Below are positions 14,790 through 26,654 of a stretch of 64,000 nt of DNA, piece after piece; position 1 is the stretch's first letter; the number at the start of each line of letters is the position of its first letter. A program made the position numbers and the translations under genes. The notes under the pieces are model-generated. The model was given only the letters and a program-made list of their open reading frames with translations. It made no database searches and was not told where the DNA came from. Source of the DNA: Artocarpus heterophyllus (Eukaryota > Streptophyta > Magnoliopsida > Rosales > Moraceae); contig JAJQZP010000480.1 in the NCBI GenBank assembly GCA_025403435.1, positions 1 to 64,000 on the forward strand. The letters run 5' to 3'.

Positions 14790-14900
14790 CAAAATGCAAA
14801 AGCATATTTGTCAAAAACAAATAAAATTGCAAAAGCATATTTATAAAAGAAAAATGCAAAAGCATATTTATTAAAAGAAAAATTCAAAAGCATAAAATAA
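14790..14900. repeat. Short tandem array with ATGC-AAAA-GCAT core
   Basis: Three to four degenerate copies of a 29-35-bp unit, each containing TGCAAAAGCATAT or a close variant. The core ATGC/GCAT is self-complementary around AAAA. It produces a repetitive minus-strand frame that I do not regard as a gene. Confidence 0.65.
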
Positions 14901-16418
14901 TCTCCGGACTTGTGTGGGATGGGATGGCTGCGATGTTGATGAGCCTCCATCAAATATATAAGATTAATGATGAAAAGCTCCCAAAAACTCCAACAAAAAA
15001 AAAAGAAAATAATAAAAAAATAAAAGTTCAGAAATGTGAAAAAGATTAACCTTCAAAAAAAAAAAAAAAAGAAGGAAATGTGAAAGACATTCGGTTTTTT
15101 TTTTCATAGTCAAAATAAATATTTTACTCAAAAAAGCTATGAATTTGAAATGTAAATTTATTATAAATTATTACAAATGTAAGTTATGATTTTTTGATAG
15201 CCTCAAGATATATTGTATAAAATTGAAAAAAAAAACTTTTTAGGATTAGCTTTGGATTAATTATCTCGAAACTATATATTGTCCTTAAACTTACCTACTA
15301 AAATGTTTGAGAAAAAAATACAAATGTTCTTCCAGCCATTTTCTGTAAACTTTGAGGGAATTTATATGGTCATCTCATATTACGATATATTGCGGTTTGT
15401 TGATTCCTTTTTTTTTTTTTTTTTGCTAGTAGAAATCTCTTTTAAGTTTCTTTTTGTTAAAAATTTGACAATATCCCTACAAAAAAAAAAAAATAACAAT
15501 ATACGTTGAAAAAGGACTAGCGAGAACCTAATTCTTTTTAGTTATTACTGAGTAAGGGACTACGATTATTATATATTTCTACAATAATTTTCCTGCCGAT
15601 CAATAGCATTGTATTTTCCTTTTGTAAACTAATTAAATATTTATAATAATAATAATCTACTGATAAATATTTCAAAAATAATTATACTTTAATGGTCAAA
15701 TAGCTTGAGGCCTCAGTTAGGATTTTATTTGGACATACAGTGCATGTGAAATATGGGGGTGGACAGCAAAGTGACACTCCAGCATAAATTCTTGTCTCAA
15801 AAGCGCCATTAATGCGATTATTTATGAATTAATCGTTTGTCAAGTTTAGGTAGCAAAAAGAAGAAAAAATAATTCCAATATTTACAAAAATTTCTTGAAT
15901 TTACTTTCCGGCCATTTCTAGTTATTTCTACGAGTAAGAATCCAGTCACGAAACATGAGAAATACGTACTCTCTTTTTTTTTTTTTCATTTTAGGTAGTG
16001 GGTATAGGCCAAATTTTTTTATTTATTTTATTTTTTTACTATATACTGGAAAAAATTTTACTCACACATGCAATTAGGTGGAAAATTATATGATATATTA
16101 TACACACACACCACGTTTTAGTATCATGATACTTTAACACCATTTTATTAGGAAATTGATAATCTATTATATCATGGAGCAAGGATTGAGGGGTCACATA
16201 TTTGTCTTACCTTTAAGGAAATTGATTGAACATGACACCTCTTTTTTTTTTTTGTATTAATTTTCTTTGCTTGAAAGATTAAGCTCAATATCAAAGAAGG
16301 GACTTAAGTTGACAATATCCAAAATATACTGTTTTGCTTTGTTTTCCTTGTATATTTGACCAAGTTTATTATTAGGTGCCAAGTTCAATGACACCCTCCT
16401 TTTCTAGAATGGATTAAA

Positions 16419-16840
16419 GTGAAATTGATCATTGTACATGGTGTATTTTTCACACATATAGAGGCTTCTCTAAGGGTTTTTTTTTTTTTTTTTCTTTTTG
16501 TGAATGTTAGGTATTCGTTTTGTTTTGAGGCAGAGTTGTGTAGTATTATGGAAGTTGTTGGCATTATTTATCGAAATGGTTGGAATTACATATGGTTTGA
16601 TAGTGATTCTTCCTTCTTTTCAATCAAAATCCCGGTTTCTTGAGGTCCTTTGGCGTCTTAGTTCAATGTGGTCTGCGGCAATATTACTTTTCAGGTTCTC
16701 ACATTTACAAGGAAGGAAATCTAAATTAACATCTTTTGTAATCAACAACACTGGTTCTCATTGATGGTCTTTAGAGTCGGAGTTCGTTCAATCTTTCATT
16801 GCTCGTGATAACAGGGGTCTACCTACTTACAGATTTTAAG
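16419..16840 (+). pseudogene. LINE 3'-terminal RNase H-like remnant
   Basis: The plus strand encodes, in shifting frames, a string typical of the C-terminal RNase H-like domain of plant LINE elements. First comes EAELCSIMEVVGIIY, then NGWNYIWFDSDSS (the usual G-W-x-x-x-W-x-E/D-S-D-S block). After at least two frame changes comes the terminal EFVQSFIARDNRGLPTYRF followed by a stop near 16838. Stops and frameshifts make it a dead fragment. The reverse transcriptase and endonuclease parts are not seen upstream. Confidence 0.7.
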
Positions 16841-17769
16841 TAATGGCAATAATTATGCACTCTTTTTCCTTAATCAGGTTCTTCCCTTCAGGCTTTTACT
16901 GAATAATGTTTTAAGCCAGCCAACTTATTTCAACTTAGTCCAAAGGAAATAGGTACGATCGGAATGAGATGCTGACCTATCATGGCTAATAGCATTGAAA
17001 AGTAAATAACAATATTTAAATAGCTAAAAAATTCAATGGAAATTAAACTCACATATCCTATACATGCTCTGTTACAAGGTTTACATTACCCGTAATAGTT
17101 GCCATATTGCGACCGCAAAAGATCTCAAGCTTATTTACGTACTAGAATGCTATAATCTAAGCTAGTAGCTCAAGGGCCTTCGTGTGCACAGCATCTCGTC
17201 AAGTGCAATTCCTCTTAGGAATAGACCTTGATATAGGTGAGCATGTCAATTTGCTGTGTGATATTAGAATTGGGCTTCGGTATTTGTTTTATTTTTGTTT
17301 AGTCATTGTATTGTTTTCTAGAGTCGTTTCTAAAACTTTTGGTGTATTATTCTTTTTTCTTATTTTAATAACATGAGTTAATAATTTGGTATATGATAGA
17401 GTTGCTGCTGGGTGTCAACCGAGTTAAGATATACTAGTAATTTTTTATGTCAATTATTGTTTCTTGCAGTTTATTTAAAAAAAAAAAGCAGATATCAATT
17501 GTTTCCACTCAAACTTGCTCATATACCAATCTCAATTGTTCCACTTAGTCAGAAGTCACAACTAGTGGCCAAATTCAAAAAACGAAGGATTTCCATACAA
17601 TCTACCATCGGAGGAGGAACAAAAGGTTCATTTATGTGTCTCTCTTTGTCGCTGTACATTATTTGACAAAAATGAGTATTAATGAAGAAAAAGTCATATG
17701 GGTGTTAAAAGTAATTATAAAAAAAGTCATATATATTATTACATGTATAAGTATAGGTGTTAAATATAT
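16841..17769. other. Intergenic stretch, nothing recognised
   Basis: No gene supported. Short frames at 17182-17376 and 17412-17666 show no family motif. Confidence 0.5.
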
Positions 17770-18813
17770 GGGTTAACTTTGCTAATTGTATCTAAGGTTT
17801 ACTTTTTGTCCCATTTTAGTTCCTCACGTTTAAAAAGTCTCATTTTGGTCCTTAATCTATTATTTTGTCCTAATTTTGGTCCTTCCGTTAATTGACCGTT
17901 AAGTTTTGGACAGAAAAAACTATGTGTTGTCTATATGATATGCAGTTAAATTAATAAAATTTGAGGTAAATGCCCTTAAGACTAAAACTGAAAAGAATGT
18001 AAAGTTTAATGACCAAATCTAAAAAATATCTAGAGTTTAGAGACCAAAACTGGAAAAATATGTAAAGTTCAGGGACCATTTGTGGACATTGTTGTCTTTA
18101 TTATATTTCTGTTAGTTCAATTGCTTAAACTAATTAAAATGGCAAAAAAGGTTGATGTTGAAGAAATGACAATAAATTAACAACAAAGACCAAAATAATG
18201 GCCTTTTCTTATCATTTTTTACAAGCTTTATATCTCGTCTCAATAATGTTGCTTGCTCTTTAATCACTGTCTTAAATTGAGAACGATCACTAAATATTTT
18301 GCCTAATTTGAAAATTTGTTTCGCCATGTCTGTTTTGAAAAAACAAGCTAATAAGAACATTAAACAAAAGCTAACATATTATTTTTTGTTTCAATATCAA
18401 TCTTTTTTTTTTTTTTTTTTTTTTTGCTGTTTTGATTGGTTTAACCAATTGAACTAATGTAAAATATAATAAAGATAATAATGTCCACGAATGGCCCTTG
18501 AACTTTATATGTTTTCTAGTTTTGGTCCCTAAACTTTAGATATATTTCAGATTTAGTCCCTAAAATTTATATTATTTTCAATTTTAGTCTCAAAGACATT
18601 TACCTCAAACTTTATCAATTCAACTACCTATCATATGGACAACACATGGTTTTTTTCATCCAAAACTTAATGGTTAATTAACAGAAGAATTAAAATTAAG
18701 ACAAAGTAATAAGTTATAGACCAAAATAGGACTTTTAAAAATAAGAAACTAAAATAAGAGAAAAGATAAACCTTAAATACCACTCGTAAAAGTAAGCCTA
18801 AATATATATAACC
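17770..18813. mobile_element. Foldback element 4 (~1 kb)
   Basis: The left part (17770-18120) and right part (18425-18813) are inverted copies around an axis near 18280. They share inverted blocks for phrases such as ttggtccctaaactttaga, the 'no more than 20 bases' landmark ttaatggttaattaacagaa and the block around gacaacacatggtt. The ends are GGGTTA... and ...TAACC. A poly-T run (18403-18425) lies near the start of the right arm. No target duplication was found, so the exact ends are uncertain. No coding capacity. Confidence 0.72.
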
Positions 18814-19233
18814 GAACCAATCGACTATAATAAGGACTGAGCATTGATCAACGGCCACTCCTGTTTAGTCAATACATATATCCATATATATAAATTATTT
18901 GGGGATATATTATTTGGGGTTAGAGTCCATTTCCTTCTCTCTTTTTTTTTAATTTTTGGGTTTTTTTTTGGTTTCTTTCTGTGTAGACAAGACATGATGG
19001 TTGTAGAAAATGATAATGTAATTAATTAATTATGGGGAGAGGGACAGAAGTGAAAGACAAATTAAGGGGTTGGGTTTGGGTCGCTCTGCTAGGGCGCACC
19101 TACATATAATATGGCATCCTAATCAGACCATCATTTTTGTCTCTTGTCATTGGCTCTATACTTCTAAAGGCTTAGATCTCGTCGGTAACTTTTTTCTCCT
19201 TCCCCACTCTTTACCTGAAATTCTACGTGGAAC

Positions 19234-19235
<2 letters not shown>

Positions 19236-19279
<44 letters not shown>

Positions 19280-19302
19280 ATATGTATGTATATGTATATG
19301 TG
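19236..19302. repeat. (AT)n(GT)n compound microsatellite
   Basis: An AT tract passes into a GT tract with a few TA interruptions. Confidence 0.9.
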
Positions 19303-20603
19303 TGTTTTACCTTTTTTTTGGGTGGGTTTTCAACTTTACCACCAAACATGTTTGACAGACTAGAAAATATGTCTTGGAGCTTCTTTGATAGTAAAGGTCA
19401 CATAAAGATTTCCCCCCAACATATAGGCTGTAATTTAATATGTACTTTAATGGAGCTTTCTCAATGTGTAAATAATTTTGCGTTCAGGAACCGACTTTGT
19501 GATTTATCTCCTTTTCTTTGCCATTTGACAGGCGTTAATGTCATAACTAGTGTTTAATAAATTACATTAATTTTATAACTAGTGTTTAATGTCACGTGAC
19601 ATGAAAGTTATCCCATCAATTGAGTTAAGTAAAAGTTCATATACAATGCTTATTAGTTAATAATATAGTAATTAGTGCGTTCATATATAATATTTGTACT
19701 ACTGCTTCACTATTCTCATAATCTTACTTTCACTTTGAAGATTTACATATGTATAGAAAATAATTAGACTAGTTATATACGGCATTATTCTGCCCAAAAT
19801 ATGTACAAATAATCGTTACGGTTTTTTTGGTTTTGTTTTGAGAATTTTTAAAAATATTATATTTTTTAAGATAAAAATTTTAAAAACACTTTTAGTATAA
19901 TTTTTAAAAAATTTTTATTTTTTAAACTAAAACTATTTTGACATATTTTAAAAACACTGTCAAGCGTAATCTTTCTTCTAAGATTTTAAGGGTAAGTTTA
20001 CTATTTGGTTCTGTGTTAAGGGAACATATGCATGAAAGCAAAGGCAAGAAGCAGACAGAGATGGGGTTACGGAGAAAGAAATAATAAAAGCGTATCTTTG
20101 AGTCAGCCACCTGAAGCACGCTGTCAATTTTCCACAATTATAAGGTGGATGGTGCAATCCATGTAAAGGGGGATAATATATATGTGTACATGTATATATA
20201 CACATTATATAGACATTTGTTTCGGTGGGACAATATGAAAAATATATATATATATATATATATAAATTATTTTATAAAATGGATATAAAGTTATATATTT
20301 TTATGATTAATTAGGAACATAATAATAATTTTTATTGTAAAATGGAGTGCTTAATAATGTCTTTCAAGTATATTCAATAGGGTACAGTTATAATTTTTTT
20401 TTTTATAAAATAGGGGCACATTTAATTGTTTTAACACAAAAAAATAAGACAAAAATATAATTTTTAAAAATTGAATGGAGGCATACACTCCTACTCAGTA
20501 TGACTTTCCTCCACCAGTAAACATTCACATATAAGGCTTTTTTATGGTCCCTTTAACATAATAAGTAGGAATGAGAAAAACAAAAAAAAAAAATGGAGAG
20601 AGA

Positions 20604-20918
20604 AAACTACATAAAATGTCCTTTATGGACACCCCTTATTAAAAATGCTCTTTTCTTTTTAACTTTTTAAAACTGCCCCTATTTTAATTTATTTTTAAAA
20701 TATTAATTACACATTTACTTTTTACCTATTATAATTCAATCTCAAAAATTAAAAACCCCAATTCTCTCTCTATTCTCTCACGAGGGAGTGAGAAGGGAGG
20801 ATAACATAGACTTTTAAATAAATTATCAATTTCTAATAAATGATAGTTTTGATAAGTGGTTTATTGGAAGGTATTTTTAATAAGTTGGGGCATTTGGGGG
20901 ACATTTTTGTAAGTTGCC
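20604..20918. mobile_element. Small inverted-repeat element (~315 bp)
   Basis: The left end (actacataaaatgtcc, then ccccttattaaaaatgctc) is matched in inverse orientation at the right end (aggtatttttaataagttgggg, then gggacatttttgtaagt). The form fits a MITE or foldback relic; no target duplication was identified. Confidence 0.6.
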
Positions 20919-21609
20919 CATGAAAAAATAACATGACATCTATATTTAAAATATTGGACGTTGGAGAGATGTAACACCACAAATTTTACATATGTTGAAA
21001 AACATAAAAAGACTATATGTTTCATATCTCTATCAATGTCACATTTATGATTATCATATTATGTTTTTTACTTTTATATATTATGTAAATAGACAGTCCC
21101 CTGAAAAAGACTATATTTTATTTACTCTTATTCTTTACTTACTAACTATACCATTTATTTCAAATATTTTAATCTTTCTTATGTATTTTTTAAAAGTTTC
21201 AAAACGCTTATTATTTACCTCTTCCTGTATATATATAGAGAGAGAGAGGGAGCGAGAGAAGGGGGCTTATGAAGTTTGAGTTTTGTGATTTTGGTCCAGA
21301 TCAAGGGTCTCATGTTGACAAATTGGCAGAGAAGAGAGTGGGTTTAGAACAAAGGAATAGAACATGGAACCTTCTCCACCTCATCCCCATCTACTAGGAT
21401 TACTAGCGGCCTAACATTACTATTTAATTTTATAATTTCTTAAATTATATGATATGTGATTGTTTATTTATCCTTTTGTTTACATTCTATTGAAGAATTT
21501 ACTATCGCGTTTTCTTTAAGAATAATACTATAAAAAGGGAAACCGCATATGAATAGTTCTTGGCATCTTGTGCCTAATCTGATCTCACTAGCTACACCAA
21601 AGCATATAT

Positions 21610-21791
21610 GGATAAAAAATATATATTCTATCCAATGATCAATAATATATATATAGATATATAAATAGATACATATATATATAGATATATATATATATGG
21701 ATAAAAAATATATATACTCTATCCAATGATCAATAATATATATATAGATATATAAATAGATACATATATATATAGATATATATATATATGG
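21610..21791. repeat. Two-copy tandem duplication, 89 and 91 bp
   Basis: Starting at ggataaaaaatatatat, the stretch is repeated once with almost no change. The second copy has two extra bases in ctctatcc versus tctatcc context. Units contain long AT tracts with gatatataaatagatacat. Confidence 0.85.
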
Positions 21792-22018
21792 TGGCAGGTC
21801 GAGTAGGGTAGAGTTGCGTTTTGGAATGACCAGGCTACCACATTTGCACATTAACATATACTCTTAATTAATTTTAGACTATCCAAAATTAGAAATTGTT
21901 GTGGAGGTACTGTTGGAATGAGTGAAAAATAAGGGGCTCAAAAAAAAAAAAAGTTTAGAACAAAGGAGTAAACAAACTTCTCGTTCTCATTCCACACCAA
22001 ATACAATCACACAGCTTG

Positions 22019-22023
22019 TTTAT
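22019..22023. repeat. Target-site duplication, left (TTTAT)
   Basis: TTTAT directly precedes the 5' LTR and is repeated directly after the 3' LTR at 30234-30238. A 5-bp duplication is the normal footprint of LTR-retrotransposon integration. Confidence 0.93.
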
Positions 22024-23999
22024 TGTGACACCCGTTATTCTCCTAACGGGTATTGAGGTAATTAAATTAATTTTTAATGTATAAAAAAAAAATTGCTTCA
22101 TTTAAATTTATTTTATAATATTTATTTTTATCTATTTTTAAGTTTTCTAAAATTCTCCTATATTTATTTAGTATGATTACTAAAAAGCCTTAGAACTTCT
22201 AATAAATCTCAAAAATGTCATATTGACATTATGTGTGTTAAAGTCTTTAGATGAGACATAAGGATATCTTTTCCAACTACTCTTGACCCTCATTTTCTTT
22301 ATTTCCTCCGTGACATGCTTCAACATGTCTCCTCTATAATTGTTTCCATCACTTCTCTTCAAAGACTTCATCTTTTCTTCCTTTCTCTTCCACGGTTCCC
22401 ACACTCTTCTTCTCATTTCCTTGCTGAAGCAAAATACTTAGAGAACTTCTTCAAGGCAGCCATAAAAATCAGCCACCATCACCTCCATTTGAGCAAGAAT
22501 TTCAGTCATACCGAAGTAAAAGAACCTGTTTTGAAGCCATTTCAAGCTTCCAACTAACCATAATCCGAGGTTAGAATCTTATGAACAAATTTAGTCTTTC
22601 ATTTATAAATTTTCTTTTATACTAAAGGATTATTCAAATTTGCGTTCTTAAACCTAAGTATATGTTTGTTGCTATTTTGGAGCATATGTATGAAGTCTAA
22701 GTGTATATGCCATAGACAGAAAATTTATATTGTTAAACTTTATAATACCTCTATGGGCAGTGGTTATTTCTTGAAATTCTAAGATTAAATTAAAATAAAT
22801 TTTATGAATGTAGTTGTATGTTGTGCTTTAGTTTTAATTGTCCTTATGCACGCCTTAGGATCAAGGGAGTATGGAGCTAACGTTAATTGATTCCAGGATT
22901 AAGAGACTGTTGATAAGCTTGAAAGGTAGGGATTCTATTACTCATCTTTTGTGAGGTTTTTATAGAATTAAAATTGATTGTTTTGCCGCAATATATATAT
23001 ATCTATGTTGAACTGATATTATATGTGTATCACATATGAAACTATGACATGGACTCGTCTTGTATTGTACGGCGAGGAACATAATGAATTGACACATGTT
23101 ATAAATTGAGAAGCATGGTTAGGAAAATTAACTCTATTAATAATGATTTAATATAGAGAAATTGTGAGACATGAAAAGGGCGACGGTTACGTCCTTGGGC
23201 ATGAATACCCTAAAAGGTAAAGTAGGGGGAAGGCGATGACGCTTCCTTGGGTTGAAAGTCCCAGAACACACTGTACAGGAATCGATTTGGTGAGGACTCG
23301 GGGCTTGATGTCCCCTCACCGGAACACCCTTGGAATGTTTATAGGGTGATCAAGTGCGCCCATTTGGGTTTCGATGAGTTGAGTGATACTCAATTTAACA
23401 TGGATACCTAGGAACAATGATGATTGTTAATATTTGTATAAATGTGTAATTATGACACTTGGTAATGATTAACTACGGTATCCATAAGATGTGATCATAA
23501 TAAACCTCATAATCTGGAATATGATGTAACTTATTAACCATGCAGATTTTAATGTGGTAATGATAAAAACCTAAAGGTGAGTAATGGCTTTCTCTACTGA
23601 GCATAGTGTTGCTCATACCCTTATGTTTTTATCTTTTCAGGACTCACTAAGTGTGAGGTGGCTACGAGAAATATAGTTGAGGAAGTGATGTAGCTATATT
23701 ACATTGGGACTGCTTCAATTGTTGAGAATGTTCTTCATGATAATGTAAGCATCAATTGTTACTTTCTGTGACTGTATTACAATGTGTTGAGGGTTAAAAT
23801 GATGATGACAACAGTTTATATTATTAAATTTAAGGTGCTACATTAAAACTGTGGTTTATTTATCGTTTATATTTTTATTTTTGAGTTGAGAGTTTTCATT
23901 TAAGTCCCGGGCAAATTTTAATTTTTAAGGTTTTACTTTTATTATTTATTTTTATTTTATCTCATTAAAAACTGTTAACCCCCACATAGGGGCGTTACA
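22024..23999 (+). repeat. 5' LTR (1976 bp)
   Basis: Begins TGTGACACCC and ends TTACA. Compared with the 3' LTR it has A instead of G at 22226, 22521 and 23997, plus one extra AT in the AT run near 22990-23002. The first bases contain CCCGTTA-ttctcc-TAACGGG, a perfect 7-bp inverted repeat (22031-22050). An 80-codon frame at 22315-22557 occurs identically in both LTRs and has no recognisable domain. Confidence 0.95.
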
Positions 24000-24006
24000 G
24001 AATTTT

Positions 24007-24024
24007 TGGTATCAGAGCCTAGGT
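24007..24024 (+). other. Primer-binding site (initiator tRNA-Met)
   Basis: TGGTATCAGAGCC starts 8 bases inside the 5' LTR boundary. This is complementary to the 3' end of plant initiator methionine tRNA; the next bases (t then AGGTT) continue the match after one inserted base. Confidence 0.92.
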
Positions 24025-25489
24025 TCGGTTAACCTAGGGAGTGTAGCACCACTTTAAAAAAAATATATTTTTGAGATGGTTTTGAAGCTGAATTTTCATT
24101 GTCATCATCAAAATGAACCTTCACTTTGATTTATACAGTCTAGAAGGATGTAACATGGAAAGGCCATAGAATGAAAATATTAATAGTTATATGAGTACAA
24201 TAATTATATAGAAGGAAAGTATTAATAGTTATGAGGGAATGATAATTATATGGAATGAGTTTATAAGTAGAATGCTTATGAGAGATTCGTATAATATTTG
24301 GATCTATAAGCATATTTAATTCGTATAAACGATGAGAAATTCATATAGATACGAGGATTTAAGAGCCTTTTGTCTCGTGAAAAACAATAAGAAATATAAG
24401 GCTTGATTTATTGATTTTAAAGTTTGACATAGATATGCCAAATTTTTCGTAATTGATTCAAACCTAAGTAATGATTATGTGTGGATTCGATGGAGCACAT
24501 AAGTGTCAATAACTTTTCTTAAAAGTTCTATTTATTTGAGGAATATGATATAAGTTGGGAATCATGGTATTGAATCTTGAGAGAGATAAATGTTAGACTT
24601 TTGGTCTGTTGAGACTGTGTAAAGTCTAGAATGCATGAATCTCAAAATTGGAATATTTCGTTACGTACATTGTATTTAAGTGTATCAGTGAATCTTTTGG
24701 TTACCTAAGGTTTTGTTATATGAGGAAATTATATATTGTATGAGTAGAATTGTGGGGATTGTAGATGTTCTTAAGTAGTAACATCTAGTGTCTTTGTTCA
24801 TTGATATGGCCTATGTTGGAAGACGTAAATCGTATTGATTTCAAGGTTAGTCACATTCTAAACCCTTGGTAGCAATGATGATGAATCCATTGATAGATGT
24901 TAAGTATTATGAATAACATATGGGTGTATGTATTGTTCAATAAGGTTTTGATTAAAACAAAATTATTTGAGTTGCTGGAAGATTGTGTTGTTATGAAATG
25001 ATTTTAAATATCATTCAGGAAGATCCTTGTTGTCGTTAAATTAGATTTGTTGTTTATAGTTAACTTTATCTATAATGGACTTTGAATTGGGTTTAAGATT
25101 TATACAAATTGGTTTTCAATTTTATGTTTGTTATTTAACTCGTTCCAGATGTGTTAAGGCCCGAAACAACCTGACCATTTTCAACTTAGAACATTTGGGC
25201 CTAATTCAAATCCTAAATCAGTTTGATTCACACTGTCTCTCCCACGTGGTCTCTATACGTGTCATATACAGTGGTTTAATCATTGTTTACATATACGTTT
25301 ACTGTGCATAGGAGCTTATTTCTCCGAGTTTACTTTTTCTCTCTTAATTTGTTATTTTCTCTCTAAATCGCAAATCCTCTTCTTTTTCATTAGAAATTCT
25401 TCTTTTCCTCTAAAAGAAGAAGGAATTCTAGGATTCTGCAATTTACTATCTTAATTTTTCCTTTCTATTTACTCTTCTTTCATCTCATC
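24025..25489 (+). other. Retrotransposon leader/internal region without pol
   Basis: About 1.46 kb between the primer site and the first ORF. Only short frames, none resembling gag, protease, reverse transcriptase or integrase. A pyrimidine-rich stretch (25320-25485) precedes the first ORF and could be its 5' untranslated region. Confidence 0.55.
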
Positions 25490-26011
25490 ATGGACCCAAA
25501 GTACCAACACCTGAGAAAGTATTTCCCATCACTCTCCCAAAAGATTCTCAGAAAGAAATACAAGGCTAGAATTACTCGGTTGTGGATTCTTATGCGTTTT
25601 GGTATCCCTTGTGATGTGAGAATGTTAATAGAGGGGAAAATCCGTCCGAGTGACTTTAGTCAAGATGTCGGTTTACCAGGAACAGGTACCAGTCGTAGTG
25701 CAATGAAAAGAAGAGCCTGTGCCATCGTGGTCGCTTGTAACAAATGTGGAAGACAAAATTGTAACGGTAAATGTACTTCACCTGGTTATATGTCTACGAA
25801 TAGAGAGGATAAAATAAGGTTTTGTAGGGATGGACTTTCAAAGGAGAACTTGGATAGCATCCATCCTCCTCTCCATGGTCACCCTAGTGGATATGTTCAA
25901 GGAGCTATTTTTAAACTCTGGCCTAAATTTTATACAAAAAGACAACGCCTCAGGAATATGGTATTTCTAGATCCTGTTTGTCAAGCCATAAGAAAACTGG
26001 ATGGGGAATAA
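25490..26011 (+). CDS. Unrecognised basic Cys-rich 173-aa protein in retrotransposon
   Basis: An intact 173-codon frame starting at ATG after a pyrimidine-rich leader, on the sense strand of the retroelement. I do not recognise the family. The N-terminus is strongly basic (RKKYKARITR near residue 22). Near residue 83 there is a compact Cys cluster, C-x2-C-x4-C-x3-C (CNKCGRQNCNGKC). It looks like a metal-binding knuckle but lacks the His of the retroviral CCHC box. The C-terminal part has HPPLHGHPSG and further Arg/Lys-rich segments (KRQRLR). The charge and Cys knuckle would suit nucleic-acid binding, so a rapidly diverged Gag-like role is possible, as is a captured host exon. It lies 643 bp upstream of the LOG-like start. 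Function is unknown. Confidence 0.6.
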   Translation: MDPKYQHLRKYFPSLSQKILRKKYKARITRLWILMRFGIPCDVRMLIEGKIRPSDFSQDVGLPGTGTSRSAMKRRACAIVVACNKCGRQNCNGKCTSPGYMSTNREDKIRFCRDGLSKENLDSIHPPLHGHPSGYVQGAIFKLWPKFYTKRQRLRNMVFLDPVCQAIRKLDGE

Positions 26012-26654
26012 GTCATCGCTCTATAAAGGTTATTTAGTCTTTACTTATTTGAAGCAGTTTTAGCTGATGTTCAACAGTTTGTGTTTTTCTTTTACTCAGA
26101 ATATTTGCTTTTGTGTTTGAAATAATTGTGATTATTAGATTGATACAGTAAGTGTTAATATCTTATTTAATTTATGATTTTCTTAAATATATATATAATA
26201 AAATATATTATCTTATCAGACACGTTACATACGGTACAGTAATATGTTTGAATTTTGAAAAGCTTATCCAGATATTTCAAGATTTGTGTCTCAAATTTCA
26301 AAAGTTCTACAGTATTTGTCGTTTATATTAAATTTCTAGACTTGGTGTATATTTGTCAAAAAGTCTACAGTTGTGTCATGAGGGTCTTCTGTCAAATTGT
26401 TCTCAATTGTCAAAAGTTATACAATTAGAGTCTAATCTTTTTCAAAAAGTGAATCAGATTTTCTGTAAACTATCAATCACCTTATCTTACTTTCTTATCC
26501 GCACAAGATTTTGTTTAAATCTTTGGATTACCTTTTCATTACCTACTCGTCTATCTCTTTAGCCCTTTTTGTATATTTCTCATCTTTAAAAACTCATGTA
26601 GAACCCGAAGTCTAAGTGGAGCAGACATTAAGCAACCACTTCTATAAACCAAAT

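Larger units (their letters stand above)
7291..16418. other. Gene-free AT-rich intergenic stretch
   Basis: Nine kilobases without a supportable gene. Open frames are short and low-complexity. The content is mostly AT-rich unique-looking sequence with (AT)n tracts at 14139-14160, an AT/GT microsatellite at 10448-10503 and a small tandem array at 14790-14900. Confidence 0.55.
18814..22018. other. Gene-free AT-rich stretch upstream of the retrotransposon
   Basis: No gene seen. Contains AT/GT microsatellites (19236-19302 and 20240-20265), a small inverted-repeat element (20604-20918) and a 90-bp tandem duplication (21610-21791). Confidence 0.55.

Noticed and set aside
22315..22557. 80-codon frame inside the LTRs
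   Set aside because: Identical in both LTRs because they are identical DNA; no domain, and overlapping an opposite-strand frame, so treated as chance.
26616..26654. Extended start of the LOG-like frame at a GTG
   Set aside because: Plant nuclear genes rarely start at GTG; the ATG at 26655 aligns with the usual short N-terminus of LOG proteins.
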